Assembly: GCA_946414315.1 (NCBI GenBank)
Contig: CAMKNZ010000013.1
Coordinates: forward strand, 1-63,908
Source: an uncultured Clostridia bacterium
Lineage (GTDB): Bacteria; Bacillota; Clostridia; Christensenellales; Aristaeellaceae
Direction: 5' to 3'
Length of the DNA stretch: 63,908 nt
Below, one piece after another: positions 49,487 to 59,216 of the stretch. The notes under the pieces are model-generated. The model saw only the letters and a list, made by a program, of their open reading frames with translations. It was not told where the DNA came from and did no database searches. The first letter of the stretch is position 1. Each line of letters opens with the position of its first letter. Both the position numbers and the translations under genes were made by a program.

Positions 49487-50449
49487 GTGGCTGAAAGTTA
49501 CAACATCTGTCTGGACGTGGGCGGCACCAAGGTGCTCGGCGCAATCTTCAACGAAAAGGACAAGATCATCTACCGCCTGAAAAAACGTTCCAAGAGCGGC
49601 GGCGAAGGCTCCGCCGACGTGGAAAAGGTCATCATCAGCGTCGTGAACGAGATGATCAGGGAATCCGGTATCGATAAGAAAAAACTGAACGCCGTGGCGT
49701 CCTGCGCCCCCGGCGTGATCGATCAGGATAAGGGAATCGTGCTCTTCACGCCGAACCTTCCCTGGCGCGATTACGACATCGCCTCCGCCATGCGCAAGGA
49801 ATTCGGCGTTCCCTTCTTCGTCGGCAACGATGTAAACCTTGGCGTCCTGGGTGAATATCACTTCGGCGCCGCCAAAGGCTATCAGAACATCGTCGGTTTC
49901 TTCGTCGGCACCGGCATGGGCGGTGGCCTGGTCCTCAACGGCAGGCTCTTCACCGGCAACCAGTTCAAAGCTGCCGAATACGGTCATATGATCCTTGATC
50001 CGGAAGGCCCGCTGTGCAACTGCGGCCAGCGCGGCTGTCTGGAAGCCTTCTCCAGCAAGCAGGGCATGACCGCCTATATGCGCCAGCAACTCAGCCGCGG
50101 CCGGAAAACGGTCATGGAAGAAGCCATCAAAGACGGCGTCTTCCGCTCCAAGAAGCTGGTCAAAGCCCTTGAGGCAGGAGACCAGGTGGCGGAGGAAGCC
50201 GTGGACCGCGCCTGCCACTGGCTGGCAGTTGCCACCGGCAACCTGATCAACACCATCTCCCCGGACCTGGTGCTTTACGGCGGCGGCGTCATCGAAGCCC
50301 TCGGCGACGTCTTCCTGAAGAAGGTCCTGGCCGAAGTAGACCGCTACTGCATGCCCACAATCCGGTCCACCGTAGAGATCAAGACCGCCTCCCTCGGCGA
50401 CGATTCCATCCTCTACGGCGACCTGGCCATGATCAAGGGATTAGGTTAA
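49487..50449 (+). CDS. ROK-family sugar kinase, probable glucokinase
   Basis: The 320-residue kinase starts with the phosphate loop LDVGGTKVLGAIF and has GVPFFVGNDVNLGVLGEYHFGA (catalytic Asp), GFFVGTGMGGGLVLNG, EYGHMILDPEGP and the ROK zinc motif CNCGQRGCLEAF. These match bacterial glucokinase or N-acetylmannosamine-type ROK kinases rather than ROK repressors, because no helix-turn-helix is present. The start is GTG 49487 with AAGGAGG upstream. It lies 56 bases after ppk1 and may share its transcript. Substrate specificity is inferred. Confidence 0.9.
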   Translation: MAESYNICLDVGGTKVLGAIFNEKDKIIYRLKKRSKSGGEGSADVEKVIISVVNEMIRESGIDKKKLNAVASCAPGVIDQDKGIVLFTPNLPWRDYDIASAMRKEFGVPFFVGNDVNLGVLGEYHFGAAKGYQNIVGFFVGTGMGGGLVLNGRLFTGNQFKAAEYGHMILDPEGPLCNCGQRGCLEAFSSKQGMTAYMRQQLSRGRKTVMEEAIKDGVFRSKKLVKALEAGDQVAEEAVDRACHWLAVATGNLINTISPDLVLYGGGVIEALGDVFLKKVLAEVDRYCMPTIRSTVEIKTASLGDDSILYGDLAMIKGLG

Positions 50450-50670
50450 TATATCTTCTCGATCTCCCCGCTGATCCCGTATTTCTCTTTGAATTCCTCC
50501 AGGTCTGCGGGTGAGCGGATCAGCGTCACTTCTTCAAACCGGCCGGTCTGTCCGTCACGGAACCCGGCCACCTGTTCTCCCGTGCAGATACTGCAGCGGA
50601 TCACCGGCGTGCCCTGATAAGCCTGGGCCGCCGGTTTCTTTTTCTTTCCCGTCAAAAAAGAGAATGCCAT
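50446..50670 (-). CDS. Small conserved-looking protein with CSICTG motif
   Basis: The 74-residue product starts with a short hydrophobic patch and a KKKK cluster (MAFSFLTGKKKK), then TPVIRCSICTGEQVAGFRD, then a predicted helix (SPADLEEFKEKYGI). The CSICTG pair of cysteines could bind a metal. GGGGAAA precedes the ATG, and the gene overlaps the end of the ROK gene by four bases. It probably follows the ribokinase gene on the same transcript. Family and role are not recognised. Confidence 0.6.
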   Translation of the reverse strand: MAFSFLTGKKKKPAAQAYQGTPVIRCSICTGEQVAGFRDGQTGRFEEVTLIRSPADLEEFKEKYGISGEIEKIY

Positions 50671-50692
50671 GAATATTTCCCCTTTCCCCCTG

Positions 50693-51577
50693 TCAGTCCA
50701 GCTCTTTTCTCCAGGGGATCGATCCTGCCGCGCCCGGCCGGGTCACCGCGATCGCCGCGGCCCGGCTTGCTTCGTTCATACAGGCACGGAGCGTCCTGCC
50801 TGCCGTCAGCCCGGCAATAAAGTATCCCGTATAGGTATCCCCCGCCGCCGTCGTGTCCACTGCTTTTACCCGAACAGCCTCTTCACGGTGTGTTTCGATA
50901 TTTCCGCCGCCGGCCCGGTATGCGGTGCTGCCGCTGCTGCCCAGGGTAATCAGCACAGACAGCGCCGGATACTGTCCATGCAGCTTCTCCCATACTTTCT
51001 CCGGTTCTTTTTCGCCGGAGATCTGTTCCGCCTCGATCTCATTGACCAGCAGCCAGTCCAGCCTGTTCAGGTCGGTTTCCTCCAGCGACCGGTCATACGG
51101 CGACGGGTTCAGGACGATATGCATTCCCTGCCCGGCCGCGAGCTCCGTAATCAGAGGCAGTCCGTTGATCTCGTTCTGAAGGATCAGCCAGTCTCCCTGC
51201 CCAAACCCCGTGATCACGCGGCGGATATATTCATCCGGAACACACCGGTTTGATCCGCCGTACAGCAGGATGCTGTTCTCCCCCTGCCGGTCAACCTGGA
51301 TCACGGTGTGGCCCTGCATTTCATCAACAGGAAGCAGGAGCGAAGTGTCCACACCGTTTTCGTCCAGTATGCTTTTCAGGATCTCCCCGCCTGCGCCCAG
51401 GCAGCCCGCGTGGCAGACCTGCGCGCCTGCCCTGGCCAGCGCGACGGACTGATTCAGCCCCTTTCCGCCGGGCTTTACGTCCCGGGACAGCGCAGCCAGC
51501 GTTTCGCCCGGCCGGACGAAATGATCCACGTTGTATACATAGTCCAGGTTCAGAGAGCCAAAGTTCAGGATACGCAT
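50693..51577 (-). CDS. rbsK: PfkB-family carbohydrate kinase, ribokinase-like
   Basis: The 294-residue kinase has ILNFGSLNLDYVYNVDHFVRPGET at the N-terminus, GGKGLNQSVALARAG (PfkB signature 1), VLITLGSSG, and VKAVDTTAAGDTYTGYFIAGL (signature 2 with the catalytic Asp and anion hole; the usual DTTGAGD reads DTTAAGD). Ribokinase phosphorylates ribose at O5, but related PfkB kinases take other sugars. ATG 51577 has GAGAGG six bases upstream; a longer frame to 51634 is rejected on that ground. It is divergent from the GH78 operon. Confidence 0.88.
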   Translation of the reverse strand: MRILNFGSLNLDYVYNVDHFVRPGETLAALSRDVKPGGKGLNQSVALARAGAQVCHAGCLGAGGEILKSILDENGVDTSLLLPVDEMQGHTVIQVDRQGENSILLYGGSNRCVPDEYIRRVITGFGQGDWLILQNEINGLPLITELAAGQGMHIVLNPSPYDRSLEETDLNRLDWLLVNEIEAEQISGEKEPEKVWEKLHGQYPALSVLITLGSSGSTAYRAGGGNIETHREEAVRVKAVDTTAAGDTYTGYFIAGLTAGRTLRACMNEASRAAAIAVTRPGAAGSIPWRKELD

Positions 51578-51664
51578 TCCTTTCCTCTCCCCCGTTATCA
51601 TGCTGCGGTCTTCTTTGATATAATCATAAACCATTTTTCCGCTCTTCCGTCAAGTATTATTTGC

Positions 51665-51693
51665 TTGACTTAGAGTAAACTATAACATATAGA
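51665..51693 (+). promoter_or_regulatory. Promoter of the glycan operon
   Basis: TTGACT (51665-51670), 17 bases, TATAGA (51688-51693), about 45 bases before the GH78 start. Confidence 0.65.
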
Positions 51694-51744
51694 ATCTGTA
51701 TCAGAAGATGATAATCAGATTCCATTTTTCGGGAGGATATCATC

Positions 51745-53910
51745 ATGATCATCCGCAACGCGTCCTGGATCACAATGGACGGAGCTCCGTCCACCGTGGT
51801 GCCTGTGTTCCGCAAAATCTTTTCCTGCGGCAGACCTGTCCGTTCCGCAGCGCTGGAGGTGACCTGCGACGGCGTCTATGAGGCCATGCTCAACGGCCGC
51901 AGGGTCGGCAGTTTCATCCTTGCCCCGGGCTGGACGGAATACCGCAGGCGCCTGCAGGTGCAGTGCTATGATGTCAAATATCTGCTGAATGAGGAAAACG
52001 CCCTGGAAATCACCGTGGCCAACGGCTGGTATCGCCGGACCAATGCTCCCTGGACCGGCACTAAAAATCCGGATGAGTTCCTGCCCGCCATGCTCATTGC
52101 CGCCCTGCGCCTGGTTTATGAGGACGGAAGCGAAGAAACCATCCTGACGGACAGCTCCTGGGAGGTTTCAGAGAGCAGCGTCACGCTCAGCGGCATCTTT
52201 ATCGGTGAAGATGTGGACATGACGCGGCCGCTTTCCTATGAACCGGCCGTGACCTGCGATTATCCGAAATCCATGCTGATCCCCCAGGAAGGTCCGGAGG
52301 TTCATGAGCAGGAAACCGTCTGGCCCCGCGCTTCCTTCCGCACACCCCGCGGTGAATGGGTGATCGACTTCGGCCAGAACCTGACCGGCTATATGGCCTT
52401 TGAGCTGGACGCCCGTGCGGGAGAAAAGCTTTCCCTTTCAACGGCGGAAGTGCTGGACAAGGACGGCAATTTCTATACGGGCAACTACCGTTCCGCCCGC
52501 AGCCAGCTTCACTATATCTGCAGGGAAGGCCGTCAGAGCTATAAACCGCGGTTCACTTTCTTCGGTTTCCGCTATCTGCGGATCGACGAAGCCCCGGAAG
52601 GCTTCTCCGTCGATCAGATCCATGCCGTCGTTCTGCATTCGGAGATGAAGCGTACCGGCTGGCTGGACAGCAGCGATCCGATGCTTAACCAGCTCTTCAG
52701 CAATATCATCTGGAGCCAGAAGGGCAATTACCTGGATATCCCCACAGACTGCCCGCAGCGTGATGAGCGCTATGGCTGGACCGGGGACGGCCAGATCTTC
52801 TGCCGCGCCGCGACCCTGCAGTACGATGTCCGGCAGTTCTTCCGGAAATGGCTGGCGGACGTCCGTGCCGCCCAGCATGACAACGGCTGGGTTCCCGAGG
52901 TCGTGCCGAGCCTGACCGCCTACAAGCCCGGCGGCGGCGCCTGGTCCGACGCGGTAACCATCATTCCCTGGCAGCTGTACCAGACCTACGGCGACATCTC
53001 CTTCCTTTCGGACATGTATGACGCCATGGTACGGTGGATCGCCTATATCCCCACCGTATCCACCACGAAAGACCTGTGGACCGGCTGCTGGACCTACGGC
53101 GACTGGCTGGCCCTGGACTGGCCGGAAGGCTATGTCCCCGCGAACATCGAACTGTCCAAGCGCGGCTACAGCAACGACGACCTGATCTGCAGCGCCTTCT
53201 ATGCCAACTCGGTCGATATTGTCATCCGTGCAGGCAAGCTGCTGGGCAAAGACGTCAGTGAATACGAAGCCCTGCACGCGCGCATCGCCGCTGCCTATAA
53301 AGCCCGTTTCATAGACCGGCTGAACACCCAGACGGAAAAGGTGCTGACCCTGCACTTCAACCTTTCCGACGATCCCCGGTCCCTTGCCGACGCACTGGCG
53401 GAGCAGGTCCGGGCCTGCGGCATGAAACTGCAGACCGGCCTGGTCGGTACCCCCTACCTGCTGCACGAGCTGAGCCGCTACGGATACACGGAGATTGCCT
53501 GGTCCCTGCTCCTGCGAAAGGAATATCCCGGCTGGCTGTACTCGGTTTCCAAAGGAGCTACCACCATGTGGGAACACTGGGACGGCATCAAACCGGACGG
53601 CACCTTCTGGGATGACGATATGAACTCCTATAATCATTACGCCTACGGTTCCGTGGCGGACTGGGTCTTCGGCGTGGCCTGCGGCATCCAGCCGGCTGAG
53701 CCGGGCTATGCCGCCGCCCGGATCGAGCCGCGTCCCGATCCGCGGCTGAACAGCCTCGGTGCGGTACTCGACACCGTCCACGGGCGGATCCGTTCCTTCT
53801 GGAAATATACGGACAGCGGGATCCGGTATGAGATTGACACGCCCGTCCGGACCGAGATCGTCATTGACGGGAAAACCCGGATCGTGGAAAAAGGACAGTA
53901 TCTGTTCTGA
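51745..53910 (+). CDS. GH78 alpha-L-rhamnosidase
   Basis: The 721-residue enzyme has an N-terminal Bac_rhamnosid_N-type lectin-like domain (VTCDGVYEAMLNGRRVG, LAPGWTEYRRRLQVQCYDV), a beta-sandwich (VIDFGQNLTGYM, FFGFRYLRI) and the catalytic (alpha/alpha)6 barrel with YLDIPTDCPQRDERYGWTGDGQIF, which holds the conserved acidic residues. MWEHWDGI follows at about 610. No signal peptide is present, so it acts inside the cell on imported oligosaccharides. It is the first gene of an operon with GH2, GH3 and an isomerase; gaps are under 40 bases. Confidence 0.93.
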   Translation: MIIRNASWITMDGAPSTVVPVFRKIFSCGRPVRSAALEVTCDGVYEAMLNGRRVGSFILAPGWTEYRRRLQVQCYDVKYLLNEENALEITVANGWYRRTNAPWTGTKNPDEFLPAMLIAALRLVYEDGSEETILTDSSWEVSESSVTLSGIFIGEDVDMTRPLSYEPAVTCDYPKSMLIPQEGPEVHEQETVWPRASFRTPRGEWVIDFGQNLTGYMAFELDARAGEKLSLSTAEVLDKDGNFYTGNYRSARSQLHYICREGRQSYKPRFTFFGFRYLRIDEAPEGFSVDQIHAVVLHSEMKRTGWLDSSDPMLNQLFSNIIWSQKGNYLDIPTDCPQRDERYGWTGDGQIFCRAATLQYDVRQFFRKWLADVRAAQHDNGWVPEVVPSLTAYKPGGGAWSDAVTIIPWQLYQTYGDISFLSDMYDAMVRWIAYIPTVSTTKDLWTGCWTYGDWLALDWPEGYVPANIELSKRGYSNDDLICSAFYANSVDIVIRAGKLLGKDVSEYEALHARIAAAYKARFIDRLNTQTEKVLTLHFNLSDDPRSLADALAEQVRACGMKLQTGLVGTPYLLHELSRYGYTEIAWSLLLRKEYPGWLYSVSKGATTMWEHWDGIKPDGTFWDDDMNSYNHYAYGSVADWVFGVACGIQPAEPGYAAARIEPRPDPRLNSLGAVLDTVHGRIRSFWKYTDSGIRYEIDTPVRTEIVIDGKTRIVEKGQYLF

Positions 53911-53938
53911 ATGATGCCGGATTAAATGAGGTTGGAAT

Positions 53939-55699
53939 ATGGCAAACAAATACCTGTCGGATATTCATCTGGAAGACTATACCGGCGAATATGAAACCCC
54001 GCAGGCTACGTACCGGGAACTGATCTTTACCGGCGGCCGGGACGTCACATCGCTGAACGGGCTGTGGTATTACGCAGTCGACCAGTATGACACCTGCCTG
54101 CGCCAGAAATGGTTCCTGGAAAGATATACGGATGACAAAGGCTTTACGCTGCCCGTGGATTATTCCTTCGACGAATGGGAAACCATGGAACTCCCGGCCT
54201 GCTGGAACACCTTTGCGGAAAAGTATCTGCTCTATGAAGGCCCCATGGTCTTCACCCGCCGGTTCCGGTCCGACCCCGCGAATCCGGGTCGCGCTTTCCT
54301 CCGCATCGGTGCGGCTTCCATGCTCTGCCGCGTATTCCTGAACGGGCAGTACCTCGGAATGCACCGCGGAGCGTCCACGCCTTTTTGCTTTGATATCACC
54401 GGTATCCTGAAGGAAGACAACCGGATCATCCTCTGCGTGGATAACACCCGGCGTCCGGAACAGGTTCCAACCGAGAACACCGACTGGTTCAATTACGGCG
54501 GTGTTTTCCGGGATATCAGCCTGATCCGTGTCCCGGATCTCTTTATCCGGTCCTTCCGCCTGAACCTGATCCCGGACGGGTGCTTCGACAAACTGTCCCT
54601 GTCTGTGTCCGCCTCCGCGCCGGTTGACGCGGCCGCCGTCCTGGAAATCCCGGAGCTCGGGCTCCGCAGGGAGCTGCAGCTCAGATCCGGATCCTGTGAG
54701 GCTGTCATTCCGGCTTCACCGGCACTGTGGTCCCCCGACAATCCCCGCCTGTACGACGTATCCCTGCGTCTGGGGGACGATGCCGTCTCTGACCGCATCG
54801 GTTTCCGGGAGATCCGGACAGAGGGCCGGAAGATCCTGCTCAACGGGAAGCCCCTGTTCCTGAAAGGGATCAGCACCCATGAGGAGAGCGTGCGGAACGG
54901 CCGTGCGCTGACAGAGGATGAGCGGATCGAAAACATCCGGCTGGCCAAAGAACTCGGCTGCAATTTCATGCGGCTCGCCCATTATCCGCATCATGAGAAC
55001 ATGGCGCGGCTCGCGGACGAGCTCGGCATGCTGCTCTGGGAAGAGATCCCGGTATACTGGGCCATCCGCTTTGACCGGGAGGAAACGTACCGGGACGCGC
55101 ACAACCAGCTGGCGGAGCTGATCAGCCGGGATTATAACCGCGCGTCGGTCGTCATCTGGTCTGTCGGCAATGAAAACGCGGATACGGACAGCCGCCTGGC
55201 GTTCATGTCGCGTCTGGCGGAGTACGCCCATGCGGCGGATCCGTCCCGTCTTGTTTCCGCCGCCTGCCTGGTTGACGCCCGGGAAAACCGGATCGCGGAC
55301 AGGCTCGCGGATCATCTCGACGTGATCGGCATCAACGAATACTGCGGCTGGTATACCCCGGACTTCGGCAAACTGCCGGAGCTGATGGCCAACAGCAATC
55401 CGGCCAAGCCGGTCGTCATCACGGAATTCGGTGCGGACGCGATGTGCGGAAACACCGGTTCAGACGATTGCAAGGGAACGGAGGAATACCAGGCCCGCGT
55501 CTATGAACTGCAGATGGAAACGCTGCTGAAGATCAGCTATATCCAGGGCATATCCCCCTGGATCCTGTACGACTTCCGCTGTCCCCGGCGCACAAGCAGC
55601 ATCCAGAAATACTATAACCGGAAAGGCCTGCTGGACGAAACCAAAGCCTGCCGGAAACCGGCCTTCTTCGTTCTGCAGAAATACTATAAAGATCTCTGA
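53939..55699 (+). CDS. GH2 beta-glucuronidase-like glycosidase
   Basis: The 586-residue GH2 enzyme has sugar-binding, Ig-like and TIM-barrel domains. [17 protein letters not shown] and MRLAHYPHH are typical of beta-glucuronidase and its relatives. The acid/base is Glu412 in WSVGNEN and the nucleophile Glu496 in VITEFGAD. The YCGWYTPD segment around 468 also resembles beta-glucuronidase (YYGWY). The NxK motif that marks true glucuronidases after the barrel is replaced by RCPRRTS, so galacturonidase or other specificity is possible. No signal peptide is seen. The start at ATG 53939 has GAGG upstream. Confidence 0.85.
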   Translation: MANKYLSDIHLEDYTGEYETPQATYRELIFTGGRDVTSLNGLWYYAVDQYDTCLRQKWFLERYTDDKGFTLPVDYSFDEWETMELPACWNTFAEKYLLYEGPMVFTRRFRSDPANPGRAFLRIGAASMLCRVFLNGQYLGMHRGASTPFCFDITGILKEDNRIILCVDNTRRPEQVPTENTDWFNYGGVFRDISLIRVPDLFIRSFRLNLIPDGCFDKLSLSVSASAPVDAAAVLEIPELGLRRELQLRSGSCEAVIPASPALWSPDNPRLYDVSLRLGDDAVSDRIGFREIRTEGRKILLNGKPLFLKGISTHEESVRNGRALTEDERIENIRLAKELGCNFMRLAHYPHHENMARLADELGMLLWEEIPVYWAIRFDREETYRDAHNQLAELISRDYNRASVVIWSVGNENADTDSRLAFMSRLAEYAHAADPSRLVSAACLVDARENRIADRLADHLDVIGINEYCGWYTPDFGKLPELMANSNPAKPVVITEFGADAMCGNTGSDDCKGTEEYQARVYELQMETLLKISYIQGISPWILYDFRCPRRTSSIQKYYNRKGLLDETKACRKPAFFVLQKYYKDL

Positions 55700-55734
55700 C
55701 GGATCACCCGTCAGCTGTACAGGAGGATCATTTC

Positions 55735-58143
55735 ATGGATAAATGGATTCGCGCGCGTTTCCTGCCCGGCATCCCGCTCGGAGCGGACGGACGCCGGATT
55801 ACCGCCGGCAAAGAGCATATCGCGCTTTCCCGGCGGGCTGCCCGGGAAGGCATGGTGCTGCTGAAAAACGAAGGAGGCGCGCTTCCGCTTTGGCCGGACT
55901 GCAAAGTTGCCCTGTTCGGCAAGGCCACCGTCGACTATGTCAAAGGCGGCGGAGGCAGCGGAGACGTGACCGTGCCCTATATCCGGAATATTGCCGACGG
56001 TTTTTCCGAAGTACTCGGCAAAGAAGCCGTTTTTCCGGACACCGTGGAATTCTACCGGCAGTATGTCGCGGAACAGTACGCGGCCCATTGGGCGCCGGGT
56101 ATGATTGCCGAGCCCGATATCCCGGAGGAGATGCTCCGGAACGCCCGGGCTTTTACGGATACAGCGGTCATTTCGGTCAGCCGCTTTTCCGGCGAGGGCT
56201 GGGACCGGAAATCGTCACGGGCCAGAATCACCCGGAAGGATCCTGTCACCGGCGACGCGGTCAGCATGAGCGACGTTCTCTTTGAACGCGGCGATTTCTA
56301 TTTGTCCGACGCAGAACGGCGTATGGTGGAAACCGTCAGCCAAACCTTTGAGAAGACGATCGTCGTGATCAATGCCGGCGGCATAGTGGAAACCGCCTGC
56401 TTCCGGGATAACCCGCGGATCAGGGGCCTTCTGCTGGCTTTCCAGGGCGGCATGGAAGGCGGCTGTGCCGAGGCCGAACTGCTGGCGGGGCTTGCCTCCC
56501 CTTCCGGAAAGCTCACCGATACCTATGCCGCCGACCTGGAAGATTATCCCGGATGTGCGGATTTCTATGACAGCGAGGACTATGTCCATTACTATGAGGA
56601 CATCTATGTCGGTTACCGGTATTTTGAGACCCTCCCCGGCATGGCGGAAAAGGTTGTTTATCCCTTCGGTTTCGGCCTGAGCTATACCCGTTTCTCCCTG
56701 ACGCGGGAAAAGATTCTTTTCACCGCGGACGAGGCGGAAATCAGCGTGCTGGTAACCAATGAAGGAGACTGTGCGGGCAAGGAAGTCGTACAGGTCTATT
56801 ACAGCGCCCCGCAGGGTCTGCTGGGAAAACCGGCCAAAGAACTGGCCGGTTACCGGAAAACAAAGCTGCTTGCTCCGGGAGAGCATGAACAGATCGTGAT
56901 CCGCTTCCCGCTCTCTCAGATGGCCAGCTATGACGATCTCGGAAAAGTCGCGCGCTCCGCATGGGTGCTGGAAGCCGGTGAATACAGGTTCTTCGTCGGC
57001 ACCAGTGTGCGGGACGGACAATGGCTGGAAAACACCTGGACGCTCCCGGAAAACCGGATCGTCCGGCAGCTGACCTCCCGCATGGCGCCCACCTGTCTTG
57101 AAAAGCGCCTCCTGGCGGACGGAACCTGGGAAAAGCTCCCGACCGGTCCCTGCAATGATTTTCTGTCCACTGCGCTCGCGCCCATGTCCCACGACGATCT
57201 GCACTCCACGCCGGAAGTGCGGGCCGTACCCCGGATCAAAAACTTCGGCCGCGGAATCGGCATGAAGCTCCAGGATGTTGCGGACGGAAAGATCAGCCTG
57301 AAGGAGTTTGTTTCCGCGCTGCCCGTGGCGGATCTTGCCTGCCTGCTGGGCGGCCAGCCCAACGTCGGCCTGGCGAACACCTTCGGCTACGGCAACAACC
57401 CGCTCTACGGAATCCCGAACATCATGACCGCGGACGGCCCGGCCGGCATCCGCTTCCACCAGGGCATCGGCGTCACGACGACGGCCTTCCCCTGCGCGAC
57501 GCTGCTGGGAAGTTCCTGGGATCCGGATCTGGTCTTTGAGGTCGGCGTGGCTGCCAGTCTCGAAGCAAAAGAAAACAATATCATGGTCTGGCTGGCGCCC
57601 GGCGTGAACATTCACCGGAATCCGCTCTGCGGCAGGAACTTCGAATACATTTCAGAAGACCCGCTGCTTGCCGGAAAACAGGCGGCCGGCATGATCCGGG
57701 GCATCCAGTCCAACCATATTGCCGCCACCCCCAAGCATTTCGCCCTGAACAACAAGGAAACCAACCGCCGGAACTGCGACTCCCGCGCCTCGGAACGGTC
57801 CATCCGTGAAATCTGGCTGAAGCAGTTTGAAATCATCGTCAAAGAATCCCATCCCTGGTCCATTATGTCCAGTTACAATATCATCAACGGCCACCGGGCC
57901 AGTGAGAACAGGGACCTGCTCACCGGCATCCTCCGGGAGGAGTGGGGTTTTGACGGCATGGTCACCACTGACTGGTGGACCTTCGGCGAACATTACAAGG
58001 AAGTCGCCGCCGGCAACGATATGAAGATGGCCACCGGTTTCCCGGATCGTCTGCAGGAGGCGCTGGAAAAAGGCGTCCTGACCCGGGAGGATATGGAAAA
58101 AGCCGCTGAAAACATTCTGCGGCTGATCCTGAGAATCGACTGA
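55735..58143 (+). CDS. GH3 beta-glycosidase with swapped domain order
   Basis: The 802-residue protein carries GH3 domains in reverse order. The (alpha/beta)6 domain comes first (REGMVLLKNEGGALPL, then LLLAFQGGMEGGCAEAELL), followed by the fibronectin-III-like domain (VVYPFGFGLSYTRFS, GKEVVQVYYSAP, ELAGYRKTKLLAPGE). The TIM-barrel domain comes last (IMTADGPAGIRF, WLAPGVNIHRNPLCGRNFEY, ATPKHFALNNKETNR). The predicted nucleophile is Asp746 in DGMVTTDWW. This permuted order is known from rumen bacterial beta-glucosidases of the BglA type. It is cytoplasmic by lack of a signal and is the third gene of the operon. Confidence 0.92.
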   Translation: MDKWIRARFLPGIPLGADGRRITAGKEHIALSRRAAREGMVLLKNEGGALPLWPDCKVALFGKATVDYVKGGGGSGDVTVPYIRNIADGFSEVLGKEAVFPDTVEFYRQYVAEQYAAHWAPGMIAEPDIPEEMLRNARAFTDTAVISVSRFSGEGWDRKSSRARITRKDPVTGDAVSMSDVLFERGDFYLSDAERRMVETVSQTFEKTIVVINAGGIVETACFRDNPRIRGLLLAFQGGMEGGCAEAELLAGLASPSGKLTDTYAADLEDYPGCADFYDSEDYVHYYEDIYVGYRYFETLPGMAEKVVYPFGFGLSYTRFSLTREKILFTADEAEISVLVTNEGDCAGKEVVQVYYSAPQGLLGKPAKELAGYRKTKLLAPGEHEQIVIRFPLSQMASYDDLGKVARSAWVLEAGEYRFFVGTSVRDGQWLENTWTLPENRIVRQLTSRMAPTCLEKRLLADGTWEKLPTGPCNDFLSTALAPMSHDDLHSTPEVRAVPRIKNFGRGIGMKLQDVADGKISLKEFVSALPVADLACLLGGQPNVGLANTFGYGNNPLYGIPNIMTADGPAGIRFHQGIGVTTTAFPCATLLGSSWDPDLVFEVGVAASLEAKENNIMVWLAPGVNIHRNPLCGRNFEYISEDPLLAGKQAAGMIRGIQSNHIAATPKHFALNNKETNRRNCDSRASERSIREIWLKQFEIIVKESHPWSIMSSYNIINGHRASENRDLLTGILREEWGFDGMVTTDWWTFGEHYKEVAAGNDMKMATGFPDRLQEALEKGVLTREDMEKAAENILRLILRID

Positions 58144-58165
58144 TCAACGGCGTGAGGTGAGACAG

Positions 58166-58975
58166 ATGCATTATACCGTCGGAATCACAAGCTGGTGCTG
58201 GCCGGACTTCAGCACGTCCGCCATGCCGGAGATCAAAAAGGCAGGGCTTGACGCCCTGCAGCTCCAGATCGGCAACTGGGAGGACGGCCTTCCCCTGTCA
58301 GACAAGGCAATGCAGAAGGCGTATACGGAAGCTGCCGTGGCAGCCGGCCTGAAACTGCTTCCCGTCTCGGTCAACACCGTATGCCAGCATCCCTTTACGG
58401 AAGGGCTGGATACGCCGGATGGTGCCATCGCCCTCAAAGCCCTGGACGCCGGCGTCGAAGCGGCTGCCGGAATGGACGCTGAGGGGATCACCGTGCCCAA
58501 CTTCGGCAGGAACAAGATCCTGAACCCCGCCGCCTTTGAGAACACGGTGCTGGCCCTCCGCCACGCCTGTGAGTATGCGCAGTCCCTCGGTGTCAACGTG
58601 TATACGGAAAACCTGCTGTCGGCATCCGGCCTGGAGCAGCTTTTTGCCGACTGCTCCTTCCCGAATCTGTACTTTTTGTTTGACAGCCATAATTACCGGC
58701 TTCACGGCCTGGACTATGCCGTGGACGTGCTGCAATCCTGGTACGGCCGGGCAGGCTCCCACCTTCATGTCAAAGCCGGTACCCTGGAAGGCAGCGCCCT
58801 GCTCAGCAGCGGAGACAGTCCCGTGGAAGATGTGCTCGCCTTTTTGAAAGAAAAAGACTACGCCGGTTCCATCGTGCTGGAAAACGATTATGTGAATCCC
58901 CCGCTCCGCAGCAAGGATCTCCGCTTCATGCTGGAGGATATCCGCTTTATCCGCCGGCGCATGGCCGAAGCGTAA
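58166..58975 (+). CDS. Sugar phosphate isomerase/epimerase family protein (AP endonuclease 2 TIM barrel)
   Basis: The 269-residue protein has the xylose-isomerase-like TIM-barrel pattern: YTVGITSWCWPDFS, GLDALQLQIGNWEDGL, ITVPNFGRNKI, VNVYTENLLS, NLYFLFDSHNY and HLHVKAGTLEGSALLSSGD, with acidic and His residues suited to metal binding. It closes the operon after GH3. ATG 58166 is chosen because GAGGTGA lies at proper spacing; a GTG at 58157 would overlap that site. It likely interconverts a sugar released by the upstream glycosidases; the reaction is not known. Confidence 0.85.
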   Translation: MHYTVGITSWCWPDFSTSAMPEIKKAGLDALQLQIGNWEDGLPLSDKAMQKAYTEAAVAAGLKLLPVSVNTVCQHPFTEGLDTPDGAIALKALDAGVEAAAGMDAEGITVPNFGRNKILNPAAFENTVLALRHACEYAQSLGVNVYTENLLSASGLEQLFADCSFPNLYFLFDSHNYRLHGLDYAVDVLQSWYGRAGSHLHVKAGTLEGSALLSSGDSPVEDVLAFLKEKDYAGSIVLENDYVNPPLRSKDLRFMLEDIRFIRRRMAEA

Positions 58976-59017
58976 ACAGACGGCTTTTGTCATCCTATTT
59001 CTGCAAAAACAAAGACC

Positions 59018-59047
59018 ACCGGATCGCATTGGATCCGGTAGCCTTTT
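59018..59047 (+). terminator. Terminator of the glycan operon
   Basis: An 8-bp stem (ACCGGATC at 59018-59025 with GATCCGGT at 59032-59039), 6-base loop, then AGCCTTTT. Confidence 0.65.
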
Positions 59048-59216
59048 CATCTGTCCGGGTTTATTATAAGAACGTTACTTTATATGAACCTAAAACAGCT
59101 CATGTTGTTGCTGCCTGATTCAGCAGCCGGGGCATAATGCCGATTCCTCTTTCCTGTGTTATAATAAGTTTAAATGAGTAAAAAACCCGTCACAGAACAA
59201 CGAAAGGTAAAGATCA

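Noticed and set aside
47517-49544. 675-codon open frame on the minus strand opposite ppk1
   Set aside because: It is a by-product of GC-rich codon use; the plus-strand frame has all PPK1 motifs.
52438-53949. 503-codon open frame opposite the GH78 gene
   Set aside because: Antisense shadow; the plus-strand product has complete rhamnosidase motifs.
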